Shown: one piece after another, positions 8,697 to 17,269 of the stretch
How the letters are laid out: every line of letters starts with the position of its first letter
Numbering within the stretch: the first letter of the stretch is position 1
From: Dehalobacter sp. CP
Lineage (GTDB): Bacteria > Bacillota_B > Desulfitobacteriia > Desulfitobacteriales > Syntrophobotulaceae
Length of the DNA stretch: 33,614 bases
Direction: 5' to 3'
Assembly (NCBI GenBank): GCA_009910795.1
Contig: VMEE01000074.1
Span: 1-33,614, forward strand
Translations under genes and position numbers: made by a program
Notes under the pieces: generated by a model
Seen by the model: the letters and a program-made list of their open reading frames with translations, nothing else
What the model was told of the DNA's origin: nothing
The model's database searches: none

Positions 8697-10211
8697 TTGA
8701 ACTTTCGTAAAAATTGGCTGAAATTTCTACTTTCTATTGCACTGGTAATCACAATTACGATTCCTGCTATGCCTTTACAAGCGTATGCTGCCCAGGCAGT
8801 AGAAAATAAAAGACTTGCAGGGGATAGCAGGACGTTAACTGCGATTGAAATCTCCAAGGAGGGATGGGCTGCAGGTTCAAATGCCGTGATCCTGGTCCGT
8901 GATAACAATTTTCCGGACGCTTTAGCCGGTGCTGTCCTGGCGGCAGCCTATGATGCCCCGATACTTTTAACGAACAGTAAATCACTCTCTCCTGACACTG
9001 CGCTGGAGATCGAGCGACTCCAAGCGCAAACGATCTATATCCTTGGCGGTACCGGTGCGGTATCCGCAGCGATTGAAGAGGATCTGTCTGCAGACTATAC
9101 GGTCGAGCGTATCACAGGCGGCAACCGTTATGAGACTTCGGCAAATATTGCCAAATATCTGCAAGACAATCATAAACTGCTGACGAAAAAGGCTGTCATC
9201 GCCTATGCACAGAATTTCCCGGATGCCTTGGCGATCTCATCCTGGGCAGCGCAAAACGGCGTACCGATTCTGTTATCCGAAACAAATTCCCTGCCGGCAG
9301 CGACAAGTGAAGCTTTAACTACGCTGCAAGTAACCGATACGATTATTACCGGCGGGACTGGCGTCATCAGTGCGCAAGTCGAATCCATACTTCCGAAGCC
9401 AACCCGTTATGGCGGAAATAATCGCTATGAAACAGCAGTCAACATTATTAACGGCCTTGGTCAAGCGACGGATACCCTCTTTGTTGCCACAGGGCTCAAC
9501 TTCCCCGATGCCTTGGCAGGTTCCGCGTTAGCGGCAAAGCAGGGGAAAGCCATTCTGCTCGTCGGCAATGGCATTGATCCTTCCGTAGAAACTTTTTTAG
9601 CAGGTAAGGTAGGACAAATCAATAAAATTTATTCTGTCGGTGGTACCAGCGTTGTGAAGCCACTCACCCTGAACCAGATCTATTCTTGTATCGTTTTGGA
9701 GCAACCCGCCGAAGCATTTGCCAACGCGATGAACGCGATCAAAACGCTGGATCAGGATACCGCTGACCGGTATTTCAGCTACGACGGACTCATGAATTCT
9801 GATGAATCGACCAGCACCACGATCACTGATGAAAATATTGCCTCTTTTTTCGCGAAACTCGATTACAACATTGTGTCTTCAGCCATAAACGGTGATACGG
9901 CAACCGTGACAGCGGAAATCACCAATACCGATTTTGCGGCGGTCTTGGATGCTTACCTTGATGCGGTCATAGAATTGGCGATTGAACAGGGATTATTGCC
10001 TGAAGAGGAACAATTAAGTGATGAAGAAGCTGAACAGGCGATACAGCAGCTCTTATTTGACGCCATTGCCAATGAGGACCAGACAACAACAGTCACAATC
10101 GAAGTGAATCTTGTGAAGAATAATAATAGCTGGACAATTACCATGGATGACGAATTCGCAGATGCGATCCTGGGTGGATTCATCAGTGCATTTGAAGATC
10201 TGCTGCAATAA
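8697..10211 (+). CDS. Secreted CWB2 cell-wall-binding protein
   Basis: A 504-residue exported surface protein starting at TTG 8697 behind AAGGAGGAA (8683-8690). The N-terminus is a signal peptide (FRKNWLKFLLSIALVITITI, cleavage near AYAA). Three cell-wall-binding repeat 2 units follow at about residues 37-330, each with the R..G..R..TA..IS/A, NFPDAL and ILL motifs and the GGTG(A/V)(V/I)S loop. CWB2 triplets bind secondary wall polymers non-covalently. The C-terminal 170 residues (EAFANAMNAIKTLDQDTA onward) form an acidic alpha+beta domain of NTF2/DUF4878-like appearance; that comparison is weak. The gene lies just upstream of the ECF sigma/anti-sigma pair and could be a target or neighbour of it. 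Confidence 0.9.
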   Translation: MNFRKNWLKFLLSIALVITITIPAMPLQAYAAQAVENKRLAGDSRTLTAIEISKEGWAAGSNAVILVRDNNFPDALAGAVLAAAYDAPILLTNSKSLSPDTALEIERLQAQTIYILGGTGAVSAAIEEDLSADYTVERITGGNRYETSANIAKYLQDNHKLLTKKAVIAYAQNFPDALAISSWAAQNGVPILLSETNSLPAATSEALTTLQVTDTIITGGTGVISAQVESILPKPTRYGGNNRYETAVNIINGLGQATDTLFVATGLNFPDALAGSALAAKQGKAILLVGNGIDPSVETFLAGKVGQINKIYSVGGTSVVKPLTLNQIYSCIVLEQPAEAFANAMNAIKTLDQDTADRYFSYDGLMNSDESTSTTITDENIASFFAKLDYNIVSSAINGDTATVTAEITNTDFAAVLDAYLDAVIELAIEQGLLPEEEQLSDEEAEQAIQQLLFDAIANEDQTTTVTIEVNLVKNNNSWTITMDDEFADAILGGFISAFEDLLQ

Positions 10212-10235
10212 AGAAAAAGCAGGATAAATAAATAG

Positions 10236-10266
10236 AATGGCGGCCATTTAGGGCGCCATTTTTTTT
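10236..10266 (+). terminator. Rho-independent terminator of the CWB2 gene
   Basis: AATGGCG at 10236-10242 pairs with CGCCATT at 10254-10260 around an 11-base loop and is followed by a T-run (10259-10266). It lies 25 bp past the stop codon. Confidence 0.8.
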
Positions 10267-10319
10267 ACAAACTCATTACTGCCAAAAATAATTAAATGTG
10301 AAAGTAATAGGAAGTATTA

Positions 10320-10335
10320 TGGTATAATATGGGAC
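10320..10335 (+). promoter_or_regulatory. Extended -10 promoter of the sigma/anti-sigma operon
   Basis: TGGTATAAT at 10320-10328 is a perfect extended -10 element. No good -35 lies 17 bp upstream (GAAAGT), which is usual for extended -10 promoters. Transcription would start near 10335, leaving about 75 bases of leader before the sigma-factor gene. Confidence 0.6.
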
Positions 10336-10360
10336 GATCAATTCTTTTGTCACAAAACTT

Positions 10361-10397
10361 CCTTTAGCGGTTTCTAAAGAATGAAACCATTTAAAGG
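10361..10397 (+). promoter_or_regulatory. Leader hairpin overlapping the sigma-factor ribosome site
   Basis: CCTTTA and GGTTTC (10361-10374) can pair with GAAACC and TAAAGG (10383-10397), leaving an 8-base loop and a small internal bulge. The right arm contains the AAAGG part of the AAAGGAGG ribosome-binding site, so the fold would partly hide it. This could damp translation of the sigma factor or respond to temperature or a ligand. It is seen in sequence; the function is inferred. Confidence 0.45.
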
Positions 10398-10408
10398 AGG
10401 ATCGTCGA

Positions 10409-10951
10409 ATGGAGGGTATAACCTTGAGCAAGAAACTGCCCCATCCTGATTTTCAAACGATCTTCAGGATGCACTATCCGAAGGTTGTCCGGCAAATTTC
10501 CGATTTTACCGGAAGCACCGCTACAGCCGAAGACCTTGCTCAGGAGGTTTTTCTCCGCTTATACAATGTGGATTGGGCCCAAATCCAGAATCTGAATGCC
10601 TGGCTTACGAAATGTAGTTTTCATGCCGCCTGCAATTATGTCCGCGGAGAGAAAAGAAGAGTGGCCCGGGAGGCCTTGGATTACCAGATGAATTATCCGA
10701 ATCTGAAGTCGGATGAACAAACCCAGCTCGAAGCGTTGTTGATCCGGGAAGAAACAAGACATGCCGTATTTGAGACGCTTTCTGAACTCGAAGAACGGGA
10801 CCGGCTGCTCCTTTTGCTGAAGTATGAGGATTACAGCTACCGGGAAATCGCTGAAACCTTAGCGCTGAACCCCGCTTCCGTTGGCACGCTGCTGGCCCGG
10901 GCCAGAAAACAGTTTCAAAATCTATATCAGAAAGGAAGGGAAGATGCATGA
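10409..10951 (+). CDS. ECF-type RNA polymerase sigma factor
   Basis: A 180-residue extracytoplasmic-function sigma factor. Region 2 spans about residues 15-85 with DLAQEVFLRLY and the -10-binding stretch around LNAWLTKCSFHAACNYVRGE. Region 4 spans about 115-175 with LEERDRLLLLLKYEDYSYRE and the helix-turn-helix ALNPASVGTLLARARKQF. Start ATG 10409 after AAAGGAGG; an in-frame TTG start five codons on is possible. It overlaps the anti-sigma gene by 4 bp. By context it directs genes for wall or envelope stress and is held by the downstream membrane anti-sigma factor. Confidence 0.93.
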   Translation: MEGITLSKKLPHPDFQTIFRMHYPKVVRQISDFTGSTATAEDLAQEVFLRLYNVDWAQIQNLNAWLTKCSFHAACNYVRGEKRRVAREALDYQMNYPNLKSDEQTQLEALLIREETRHAVFETLSELEERDRLLLLLKYEDYSYREIAETLALNPASVGTLLARARKQFQNLYQKGREDA

Positions 10952-12204
10952 CCTGTTCATTTGAAAACCAACTGCAAGCGTATCTGGACGGAGAACTGAA
11001 TAAAGAAGAGCGCAAAGCGATCATGATCCATCTCGAACAATGCTCTTCCTGCCGTGATCAGCTCGCAGAATTGGACGGCCTTGCCAAATGGTCCGACCAA
11101 GTTTTCGATCAAGCTTTTTTTCCCGATGCGTCTGTATTGTCTGCGGAACAGACCAATCCTGAATTCGCCTGGACAAGATTCAGCCAAAAAATCAGCGCGG
11201 GCGATTTCGGCACGGACACCCTGGATTCCGCCTCTTCACCCATAGAGCCTTGCTCGTCGCAGATTCCTTCTTTAACGACCGGTTCACCCACCTATCTTGA
11301 AAGGAGTTGGAAAACCCTTATGAAAAAATACCGTAAACTGGCGACAGGTCTCGCTGCCGCTGTCTTGTTCGTTACTTTCCTGATGATCCCGCAGGTTCAG
11401 ACGTTCGCCGGAGAAGTATTGGCGTTATTCAGAGTGGATAAGATTGAAATTGTAACTTTTACCCCTGAGGATCTTCAGCAAATCGAAAACTTTTTTGAAT
11501 CCGGGGAAAACGCCCAGATTGACATGGATGATATCGGCACGATCACGATCACCGAAGGTGATTTCAAACAAACTGTCTATGCTTCCGCCACCGAAGCCAA
11601 AGCGGCCGGTGTCAGTCTCCCGGCATCTCCTGATGGTTACACGGTAGGCAATGTCGTTGTGCAATCGGCGGCCAAAGTAGATATGAAGCTCAATACGGAA
11701 ACGATCAATGCTGCCATGAAAAATTTAGGCTCCGAGGCGACCTTCGATGAAAGCCTTAACGGCAAGACGTTCAGTGTCGCTTGGCCCGGCTTTACCGATA
11801 TAACGTATCAGGGAGACTCGGATCAAACCTATACAGATTTGACATACACCGTCATGAACTCTCCAGAAATTCAGGCGCCATCTGTGACCGATATTGAAAA
11901 GCTCAGAACCACCTTGCTGCAGCTTCCGTTTATTCCGGAAAATATCCGCAGCCAACTCGCCGGTATCGACGACTGGCAGAATACGCTTCCTGTCCCGGCA
12001 ATTCAGGGAACGACAGAAATTGACCGCACCGAAAAAGTCACGGTGAACGGAGGGGACGGCGTCTATATGCTGGCCAAAGACCATTCCGCGATCCTTCTCT
12101 GGGAAGACGCCGGTCAGCTTCATTCTCTACGGGCAAACCTTACCGCGGGAGCAGATGGGAACTCCGTGAAAGCGGATTTACTGAAACTTGCTGAAAATTT
12201 CTAG
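10948..12204 (+). CDS. Membrane zinc-finger anti-sigma factor with extracytoplasmic domain
   Basis: A 418-residue protein. The cytoplasmic N-terminus carries the zinc-binding anti-sigma motif His28-x3-Cys32-x2-Cys35 (HLEQCSSC), which holds the cognate ECF sigma factor. A flexible linker leads to one membrane helix at about 131-150. The exported C-terminal 265 residues (VDKIEIVTFTPEDLQQIENF onward) resemble the DUF4367/DUF4179-type sensor domains of Firmicute anti-sigma factors. The ATG overlaps the sigma stop as ATGA, so the two are made together. The protein stops at 12204 with no clear terminator. Confidence 0.9.
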   Translation: MTCSFENQLQAYLDGELNKEERKAIMIHLEQCSSCRDQLAELDGLAKWSDQVFDQAFFPDASVLSAEQTNPEFAWTRFSQKISAGDFGTDTLDSASSPIEPCSSQIPSLTTGSPTYLERSWKTLMKKYRKLATGLAAAVLFVTFLMIPQVQTFAGEVLALFRVDKIEIVTFTPEDLQQIENFFESGENAQIDMDDIGTITITEGDFKQTVYASATEAKAAGVSLPASPDGYTVGNVVVQSAAKVDMKLNTETINAAMKNLGSEATFDESLNGKTFSVAWPGFTDITYQGDSDQTYTDLTYTVMNSPEIQAPSVTDIEKLRTTLLQLPFIPENIRSQLAGIDDWQNTLPVPAIQGTTEIDRTEKVTVNGGDGVYMLAKDHSAILLWEDAGQLHSLRANLTAGADGNSVKADLLKLAENF

Positions 12205-12324
12205 TTTCCTACGCTCATCTTGCCGTCAGCAGGCAAACGAGTATACCGTTCTCTAAATAACTAGACATTAAAACCTTCATAGCTGGGCCTATGTGCTACA
12301 GTTCCAGCGTAAGCGGAATGTGGC

Positions 12325-12371
12325 GCGCAGACCAGATCCAAATGAATATTTTTGTATTTGGATAACTGCGC
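12325..12371. repeat. Two-part hairpin in the gap before the ABC-2 operon
   Basis: GCGCAG (12325-12330) pairs with CTGCGC (12366-12371), and inside it ATCCAAAT (12336-12343) pairs with ATTTGGAT (12356-12363). Upstream, CATAG/CTATG form a further small stem near 12280-12294. Together with the element at 12409-12518 they fill most of the 378-bp gene-free gap 12205-12582. No gene is supported there. Confidence 0.55.
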
Positions 12372-12408
12372 AAAACACGACATGCATACCTGCTCAAAGC
12401 TTAAAATC

Positions 12409-12518
12409 AGTCTGTGGGTCACAAGTACTGCGGCAAGCGTAGTATGGAGTGCGTAGCGCGGCTGTTTGCGCCATGGAGGGCGCAATCAGCCGAAAAGCAG
12501 TATTGTGACACACAGACT
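12409..12518. repeat. Nested inverted-repeat element (MITE-like or structured RNA)
   Basis: The outer arms 12409-12431 and 12497-12518 pair along AGTCTGTGGGTCACAA and TACTGC with one mismatch and one bulged G. Inside them 12459-12472 (CGGCTGTTTGCGCC) and 12479-12492 pair at 13 of 14 positions around a 6-base loop. A 27-base unpaired stretch (12432-12458) lies on the left side only. The 110-bp element has no coding frame. Long near-perfect terminal repeats suggest a small non-autonomous mobile element. The nested stems would equally suit a structured leader RNA of the ABC genes starting at 12583. No known riboswitch signature was recognised. Confidence 0.6.
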
Positions 12519-12582
12519 AACCCAGATTATATATCCTGCTGTCCTGCTGCGGCTATTTATTGTTTAGGAAAGGAGATCTTTG

Positions 12583-13545
12583 ATGACGGATTTGGCAATC
12601 AATACCGCCGCCTTAAGCAAGCAATACAACGGCAAAGGAGGCTGCCAAAACATTACCCTCCATGTCCCTAAAGGTGTGGTGTATGGATTTATCGGCCCCA
12701 ATGGTGCCGGCAAGAGCACTTTTGTCCGTACGCTTTTAGGTTTACTGAAGCCAACCGGCGGCAAGGCCGAACTCTTAGGTAAGCCGCTCGGGGACCTCGA
12801 AGCACGCCGAAAAATTGGCTATCTGCCGGAGCTTTTTCGTTATCCGGATTGGTTAACCGGACTCCAGCTTTTACATACGCATGCCGATCTGATCGGGATG
12901 AAATCATCGTTGCGCCCCCAGCACTTTCAGACATTACTGGAAAGGGTAGGTCTAAGCGGCAGCGAAAAACAAAAAATCGCTAAATACAGCAAGGGCATGC
13001 AGCAAAGAATCGGTTTGGCTTGTGCGTTGCTTGGGGATCCGGAATTAATCTTTCTGGACGAACCGACTTCCGCGTTGGATCCGCTGGGGAGGATGGATGT
13101 TCGCAACCTCCTGGCAGAGCTAAGGCGCGAAGGCAAAACGGTCTTTTTGAACAGCCACTTGCTGCAGGAAATCGAAACGGTCTGTGACCAGGTCGCGATC
13201 ATCGATCGCGGAAAGCTGATCACGCAAGGAGATTGGCGTAAACTTTGCCATTTTCAAAACCGGTATAAGTTGATCGCTTCCGGTCTGGACCCGAAAGTCT
13301 TAGGCACACTTCCGAGCGTCCTTCGCGCAGAGCAGCGTCAAACATTTGAAGCTGAAGCAGGGACGGCCCGAAAAACGGAATGGCAGATTGAGATCGAAAG
13401 CACCGAAGAACTTCCGGCTTTGGTTCGGACACTCAGTGAGCACGGGATCGGGGTCTACGAGCTCACGCCGCTGGAACCGCATCTGGAAGAAATCTTCCTG
13501 TATTGGATGAACCGAAAGGAGCCGGAAAATGTGGACCATCGCTAA
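12583..13545 (+). CDS. ABC-2 transporter ATPase
   Basis: A 320-residue ATPase of the CcmA/drug-export type. Walker A is GPNGAGKST near residue 39, then Q-loop YLPELFRYPDW, signature YSKGMQQRIGLACALL, Walker B ELIFLDEPTSALDP and switch His in LNSHLLQE. A C-terminal extension of about 100 residues, typical of ABC-2 exporters, follows. ATG 12583 is preferred (AGGAG at 12571-12575, 7-base spacing); a TTG one codon upstream is also in frame. The gene overlaps its permease by 17 bp. The substrate is unknown. Confidence 0.93.
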   Translation: MTDLAINTAALSKQYNGKGGCQNITLHVPKGVVYGFIGPNGAGKSTFVRTLLGLLKPTGGKAELLGKPLGDLEARRKIGYLPELFRYPDWLTGLQLLHTHADLIGMKSSLRPQHFQTLLERVGLSGSEKQKIAKYSKGMQQRIGLACALLGDPELIFLDEPTSALDPLGRMDVRNLLAELRREGKTVFLNSHLLQEIETVCDQVAIIDRGKLITQGDWRKLCHFQNRYKLIASGLDPKVLGTLPSVLRAEQRQTFEAEAGTARKTEWQIEIESTEELPALVRTLSEHGIGVYELTPLEPHLEEIFLYWMNRKEPENVDHR

Positions 13546-14398
13546 ACTTTCTTTCAAAGAAATCCTCTATAAACGCATCTTCCTGATTGCTCTGATCATG
13601 ACGTTGGCCTACTTGCTGCTGTATGGAATCGCGACCCATTATGCCGCGGCGTCATCGTTGGAATCGCTGAATCAAATGAATCCGGACCAAAAAGCAGCCA
13701 TGAGCCTGCAACTGAAAATGGTCGGTTCACAGCTTTTGAGTATGGGCCTCTTTTTTGCCAACTTTATTATTGGTCTGCTGACGATTCTGGCAACGGTAGG
13801 CAGTATTGCCGGTAATATCGAAAGCCATCAAATCGATCCGATCCTAACCCGGCCCATCCGGCGTATGGATTTTGTGTTAGGTAGATATCTTGGATATGGA
13901 ATCCTTTTGATGGGATATACGTTGTTTTTCTTTCTTGCGATCATTCTCGTGAATCATCTGTTTGGAGGTCTGCTGCAAGCGAATCTGCTCTTCAGCAACA
14001 TCCTGAAAGCAAGTTTTGTTTTCGCCTGCGTTCCCTTGATCATGATTGCTCCGGCGTTGTTCTTCAGTGCGAATTTCGGTACGATGAATAGCGGGATCAT
14101 TCTGATCGTTCTCTATGGCATGAGCTTTATCGGCGGTTTTGTGGAACAACTGGGAAACATTCTGCAAAACACAGCCTTAGTGAATATTGGGGTCGTATCC
14201 AGCCTGCTGTTTCCCGCCGATACGCTGTTCCGCTATATGAACACCCTCCTGGACGCCGGCAATGCCGGATCTTTTAATCCGGCTTCCCTTCTCTTTGGCA
14301 CCGGTTCGCCGAGTACCCTGATGCTCGTTTACTGTGTTGTTTATGTACTCTTGATTCTGCTGCTCGGGATTCAGTCATTTGGGCGCAGAGATATATAA
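13529..14398 (+). CDS. ABC-2 type permease
   Basis: A 289-residue integral membrane protein with about six helices, near residues 15-36, 68-92, 118-142, 156-178, 184-205 and 260-282. The loop GNIESHQIDPILTRPIRR after the second helix is the conserved cytoplasmic coupling motif of ABC-2 permeases. ATG 13529 lies inside the 3' end of the ATPase gene with AAAGGAG at good spacing, so the pair is translationally coupled. It forms the membrane half of an exporter of unknown substrate. Confidence 0.9.
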   Translation: MWTIAKLSFKEILYKRIFLIALIMTLAYLLLYGIATHYAAASSLESLNQMNPDQKAAMSLQLKMVGSQLLSMGLFFANFIIGLLTILATVGSIAGNIESHQIDPILTRPIRRMDFVLGRYLGYGILLMGYTLFFFLAIILVNHLFGGLLQANLLFSNILKASFVFACVPLIMIAPALFFSANFGTMNSGIILIVLYGMSFIGGFVEQLGNILQNTALVNIGVVSSLLFPADTLFRYMNTLLDAGNAGSFNPASLLFGTGSPSTLMLVYCVVYVLLILLLGIQSFGRRDI

Positions 14399-14532
14399 GC
14401 AAGGTGGATCATACATTGTACTGCAGCTGGACGGGGATAATCCGGGATATGTCATTGTCAACGGCAAATCCCCGGCAGAAACCGAGGCCCTGTACGAGTC
14501 CATTTTTCATATAGGTCAGATTGACGCTGTGT

Positions 14533-14570
14533 ATCCAGCTTGGCTTTTTCATAAGCCGGCTGGATTTTTA
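14533..14570 (+). terminator. Terminator of the first ABC-2 operon
   Basis: ATCCAGC and the following bases at 14533-14545 pair with AGCCGGCTGGAT at 14554-14565 with one bulge and are followed by TTTTTATTA. It stands about 135 bp past the permease stop; the intervening 14399-14532 holds no gene I can support. Confidence 0.8.
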
Positions 14571-14671
14571 TTATGATCGCAGGATTTTTGTACAGATACT
14601 AAAAAAGGGATATGCAGAAGGATAGAGAATTATAAAACGAACTTATCGATTGCAGTAAAGGAGATTAATAT

Positions 14672-15385
14672 ATGATTGACGTCCGGAACATGACCAAAAA
14701 ATACGGCAAGCTGGCGGCCAATGACAACATTAACCTGTCCGTGGGACGCGGCGAGCTGGCCGTACTGCTCGGCCCCAACGGGGCGGGTAAATCAACGCTG
14801 ATCAAATCTGTTTGCGGTCTGCTGCGTTTCCAAGGTACCATCACCATCGACGGGCATAAGAATCATACGGTGGAGGCCAAACGGATACTAGGGTATGTGC
14901 CGGAGTTTCCTGTGTTGTACCCGATGCTGACAGTGGCGGAGCACCTGGAGTTCATTGCCAAAGCATACCGGCTGGTGGCTTGGGAGGAAAGAGGGGAGGC
15001 CTTGCTTCGCCGTTTTGAGCTGGACGATAAAAAAATGAAGCTTGGTAAAGAGCTTTCCAAAGGAATGCAGCAAAAGGTCAGTGTCTGCTGTGCGCTCCTG
15101 CCCCAGCCCAAGGCTGTTATTCTGGATGAACCGCTGGTCGGTCTGGACCCGCATGGGATCCGTGAACTGAAAGCGGTCATTGCGGGGCTGCGGGACAGCG
15201 GCTGCGCGCTGCTTGTCAGCACCCATATGATCGAAAGCCTGGAGGAAAACTGGGATGTAACCTATATCATGGTCAAGGGCCGGATCGCGCGCGTTTGCCG
15301 CCGTACGGATATCGCAGCCGGCCAAAGCCTTGAGGATGTTTATTTCAGCATCACGGAAGGAAAAATCCAGGAGGAAACGCCATGA
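14672..15385 (+). CDS. ABC transporter ATPase
   Basis: A 237-residue ATPase: Walker A GPNGAGKST at about 34-42, Q-loop YVPEFPVLYPML, signature LSKGMQQKVSVCCALL, Walker B AVILDEPLVGLDP and switch His in VSTHMIESLE. ATG 14672 follows AAAGGAG (14657-14663). It overlaps the next gene by 4 bp (ATGA) and forms a second exporter with it. It is independent of the 12583-14398 pair, from which a terminator separates it. Confidence 0.93.
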   Translation: MIDVRNMTKKYGKLAANDNINLSVGRGELAVLLGPNGAGKSTLIKSVCGLLRFQGTITIDGHKNHTVEAKRILGYVPEFPVLYPMLTVAEHLEFIAKAYRLVAWEERGEALLRRFELDDKKMKLGKELSKGMQQKVSVCCALLPQPKAVILDEPLVGLDPHGIRELKAVIAGLRDSGCALLVSTHMIESLEENWDVTYIMVKGRIARVCRRTDIAAGQSLEDVYFSITEGKIQEETP

Positions 15386-16971
15386 ACAGTCTCGTTTTTT
15401 TGCTGGTAAAAAGCGCCAGGAACAGACTGCTGGAGCTGCTTCGGAAGCCGGCGAAGCTGGTGTTATGGGTGCTTGTGATTGCAGGGATTGGCGGAGTGTT
15501 TCTCACTTCCCTGTTTACAAAGCAAAGCACGGCCGGTTCGCATGATCTTGTTTGGCTCAAGGGCATCCTTTTCCTTCTCATCCTGATTTTTGTCGTGACC
15601 GCCATCCAAAAGGGCTTAGCCAATGGTGACGTTATTTTCGAGATGAACGATGTCAATTTGCTGTTTGTTTCACCGGTCAGTTCCCGTATGATCCTGATGT
15701 ACGGCATCGTGCGCATGGCAAAGATGTCTTTCTTGGCAGGCTTTTTTATCCTGTTTCAAAGCAATTCCTTAAGCCAGGGCTTTGGGGTCGGCTTTGATGC
15801 GGTGCTCCTGGTACTGCTCGGTTTTATCCTGGCTGTCGGCATGCTCCAAATCCTGTCGCTTCTTATCTACAGCCTGACCAATGGAAAACCGGCGCGGAAG
15901 CTGGCTGTCCGGCTGCTTACCGCTCTGGCCTTTCTCCCGCTTATTGTTTATACCGGCATCCAGCTTCTCGGCACAGGTGATCTTCTTTCGGCGCTGGAAA
16001 ACACGCTGCATTCGCCATTTGCCGCTTGGACGCCGGTGGCAGGCTGGGCATCGGCAGGTACAGTTTCCCTGATTTCCGGCGATCTGGGAACCGGATTTTT
16101 CTTTCTGGGGCTGCTGGTGCTGTCCGGGGCGCTCTTAATTCTCTATATCGCCTTGAGCAACCCCGATTATTATGAAGATGTCCTGGTTGCCACGGAAACC
16201 GCGTTTGAGAAAAAGCGCGTCTTAGCCGAAGGGCAGATCAACACAGAAGCGTTATCAACAAAAAAAGTGAAGGTTGCAAAAACCGGTATCAATGGTCTGG
16301 GACCCAGCACCATTTTTTATAAGCACCTGCGGGAATCCTTTCGTGCCAACCGTCTCGGTCTTTGGGGAGTGTCGTCCATCATCGTGGTATTCGGCGCAGC
16401 CCTGTTTTCAATGTTTCTGCGCGGCGAGGACGGCGGGACCTTCATTTTGCTGCAAACTCTGATGTGGATGCAGATTTTTCTGATCGGAACGGGCCGCGGC
16501 TTGAAAGAGCTTTATATGCATTATATCTACCTGATTCCCGCAAGCTCTTTTCGGAAAATCGTCTGGAGCAACCTGGAAATCGCGTTTAAGGTACTGGTAG
16601 AAAGTGTGGTTATTTTCGGCATCGCGGGCCTGATCATGGGGGATTCGGTTTGGCTGATTGCTGCGGCCATTGTGGTTTTCACCCTATTTTCGTTTTTACT
16701 CTTGGGCGTCAACTATCTTTCTTTGCGCTGGACGGGCGCGGACATCAGCGCGGGGCTCCTGATTTTCATTTACACCATTGCCGTTATCGTTATCATGTTG
16801 CCCGGCCTGATTGCCGCCTTTGTCATCGGCAGTAAGATCGCGGGAAGCGGCGTGCTGATCGGACTTGGGGTGCTGGCCTTATGGGAATTGCTGGCTGCGC
16901 TCGGCTGCTTCGCGCTGTCCAGGGGCGTTTTGCACCGCATGGATATGCCCGTGCTGAGAACTGGAAAGTAA
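15382..16971 (+). CDS. Putative ABC exporter membrane protein
   Basis: A 529-residue polytopic membrane protein with about twelve helices, including ones near 27-44, 57-74, 92-112, 130-152, 175-192, 228-250, 328-348, 350-372 and several after 395. A soluble stretch at about 255-325 carries YYEDVLVATETAFEKK. The layout fits the 'putative ABC exporter' family that pairs with a stand-alone ATPase. The upstream overlapping ATPase is its likely partner. Substrate unknown; no terminator signal apart from the palindrome at 17041-17078. Confidence 0.8.
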   Translation: MNSLVFLLVKSARNRLLELLRKPAKLVLWVLVIAGIGGVFLTSLFTKQSTAGSHDLVWLKGILFLLILIFVVTAIQKGLANGDVIFEMNDVNLLFVSPVSSRMILMYGIVRMAKMSFLAGFFILFQSNSLSQGFGVGFDAVLLVLLGFILAVGMLQILSLLIYSLTNGKPARKLAVRLLTALAFLPLIVYTGIQLLGTGDLLSALENTLHSPFAAWTPVAGWASAGTVSLISGDLGTGFFFLGLLVLSGALLILYIALSNPDYYEDVLVATETAFEKKRVLAEGQINTEALSTKKVKVAKTGINGLGPSTIFYKHLRESFRANRLGLWGVSSIIVVFGAALFSMFLRGEDGGTFILLQTLMWMQIFLIGTGRGLKELYMHYIYLIPASSFRKIVWSNLEIAFKVLVESVVIFGIAGLIMGDSVWLIAAAIVVFTLFSFLLLGVNYLSLRWTGADISAGLLIFIYTIAVIVIMLPGLIAAFVIGSKIAGSGVLIGLGVLALWELLAALGCFALSRGVLHRMDMPVLRTGK

Positions 16972-17040
16972 TAAAGTTTCAAAAGTTATTTCCTGTCATC
17001 CTCAGGCTCATATTTAAATAAAACGGTTAAGTACTTTTCC

Positions 17041-17078
17041 AAAGTCAATACATCAAATATATTTGATGTATTGACTTT
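17041..17078. repeat. Perfect 38-bp palindrome, operator core plus -35
   Basis: Bases 17041-17059 and 17060-17078 are exact reverse complements with no loop. The central 16 bp (17052-17067) is the ATCAAA-TATA-TTTGAT operator; the right arm contains the TTGACT -35 box of the permease promoter, and a T-rich stretch (TTTTTGTTTTG) follows. It could therefore act as an operator, as a terminator of the upstream ABC operon, or as both. Confidence 0.75.
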
Positions 17079-17144
17079 TTGTTTTGTGTAGCATATACTC
17101 TATTATATCAAAATAATTTGATATATATAACAAATTATTTTGAT
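17052..17144 (+). promoter_or_regulatory. Three ArsR-type operators before the ArsP-like permease
   Basis: Sites with the form ATCAAA-N4-TTTGAT lie at 17052-17067 (perfect), 17107-17122 (perfect, arms extend to 8 bp) and 17129-17144 (AACAAA left half, perfect right half). The last two are 22 bp apart centre to centre; the first is 55 bp away. They bracket the promoter at 17071-17099, so bound repressor would block polymerase. The same palindrome recurs twice before arsR (18834-18871), which ties these sites to that regulator. Confidence 0.8.
17071..17099 (+). promoter_or_regulatory. Sigma-A promoter of the ArsP/Trx/ArsR locus
   Basis: TTGACT (17071-17076) and TATACT (17094-17099) are separated by exactly 17 bp. 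The expected start near 17106 falls at the second operator. The leader of about 160 bases up to 17269 contains no supported gene. Confidence 0.8.
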
Positions 17145-17269
17145 ATGCAGAAACAGTCGCGGTCAGCTCAAATCCAGCAAAGGAGACGCAATTCACTCAT
17201 TATACCGAATTGGCAGTGGCTATAATTCGCAAAGGTGATTATGGGTTCAAAATTGGAGGTGTGGTATAG

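Noticed and set aside
12409..12518. T-box or other known riboswitch
   Set aside because: No T-box sequence (AGGGTGG...) or other known riboswitch core was found; only nested stems are visible.
14379..14576. 65-codon frame after the ABC-2 permease
   Set aside because: It starts inside the permease gene, has no ribosome site, and its last codons run through a clear terminator stem.
17146..17266. Protein-like frame in the permease leader (AVAIIRKGDYGFKIGGVV)
   Set aside because: No ATG, GTG or TTG start with a ribosome site opens it; it is bounded by a stop at 17141 and ends just before the permease.
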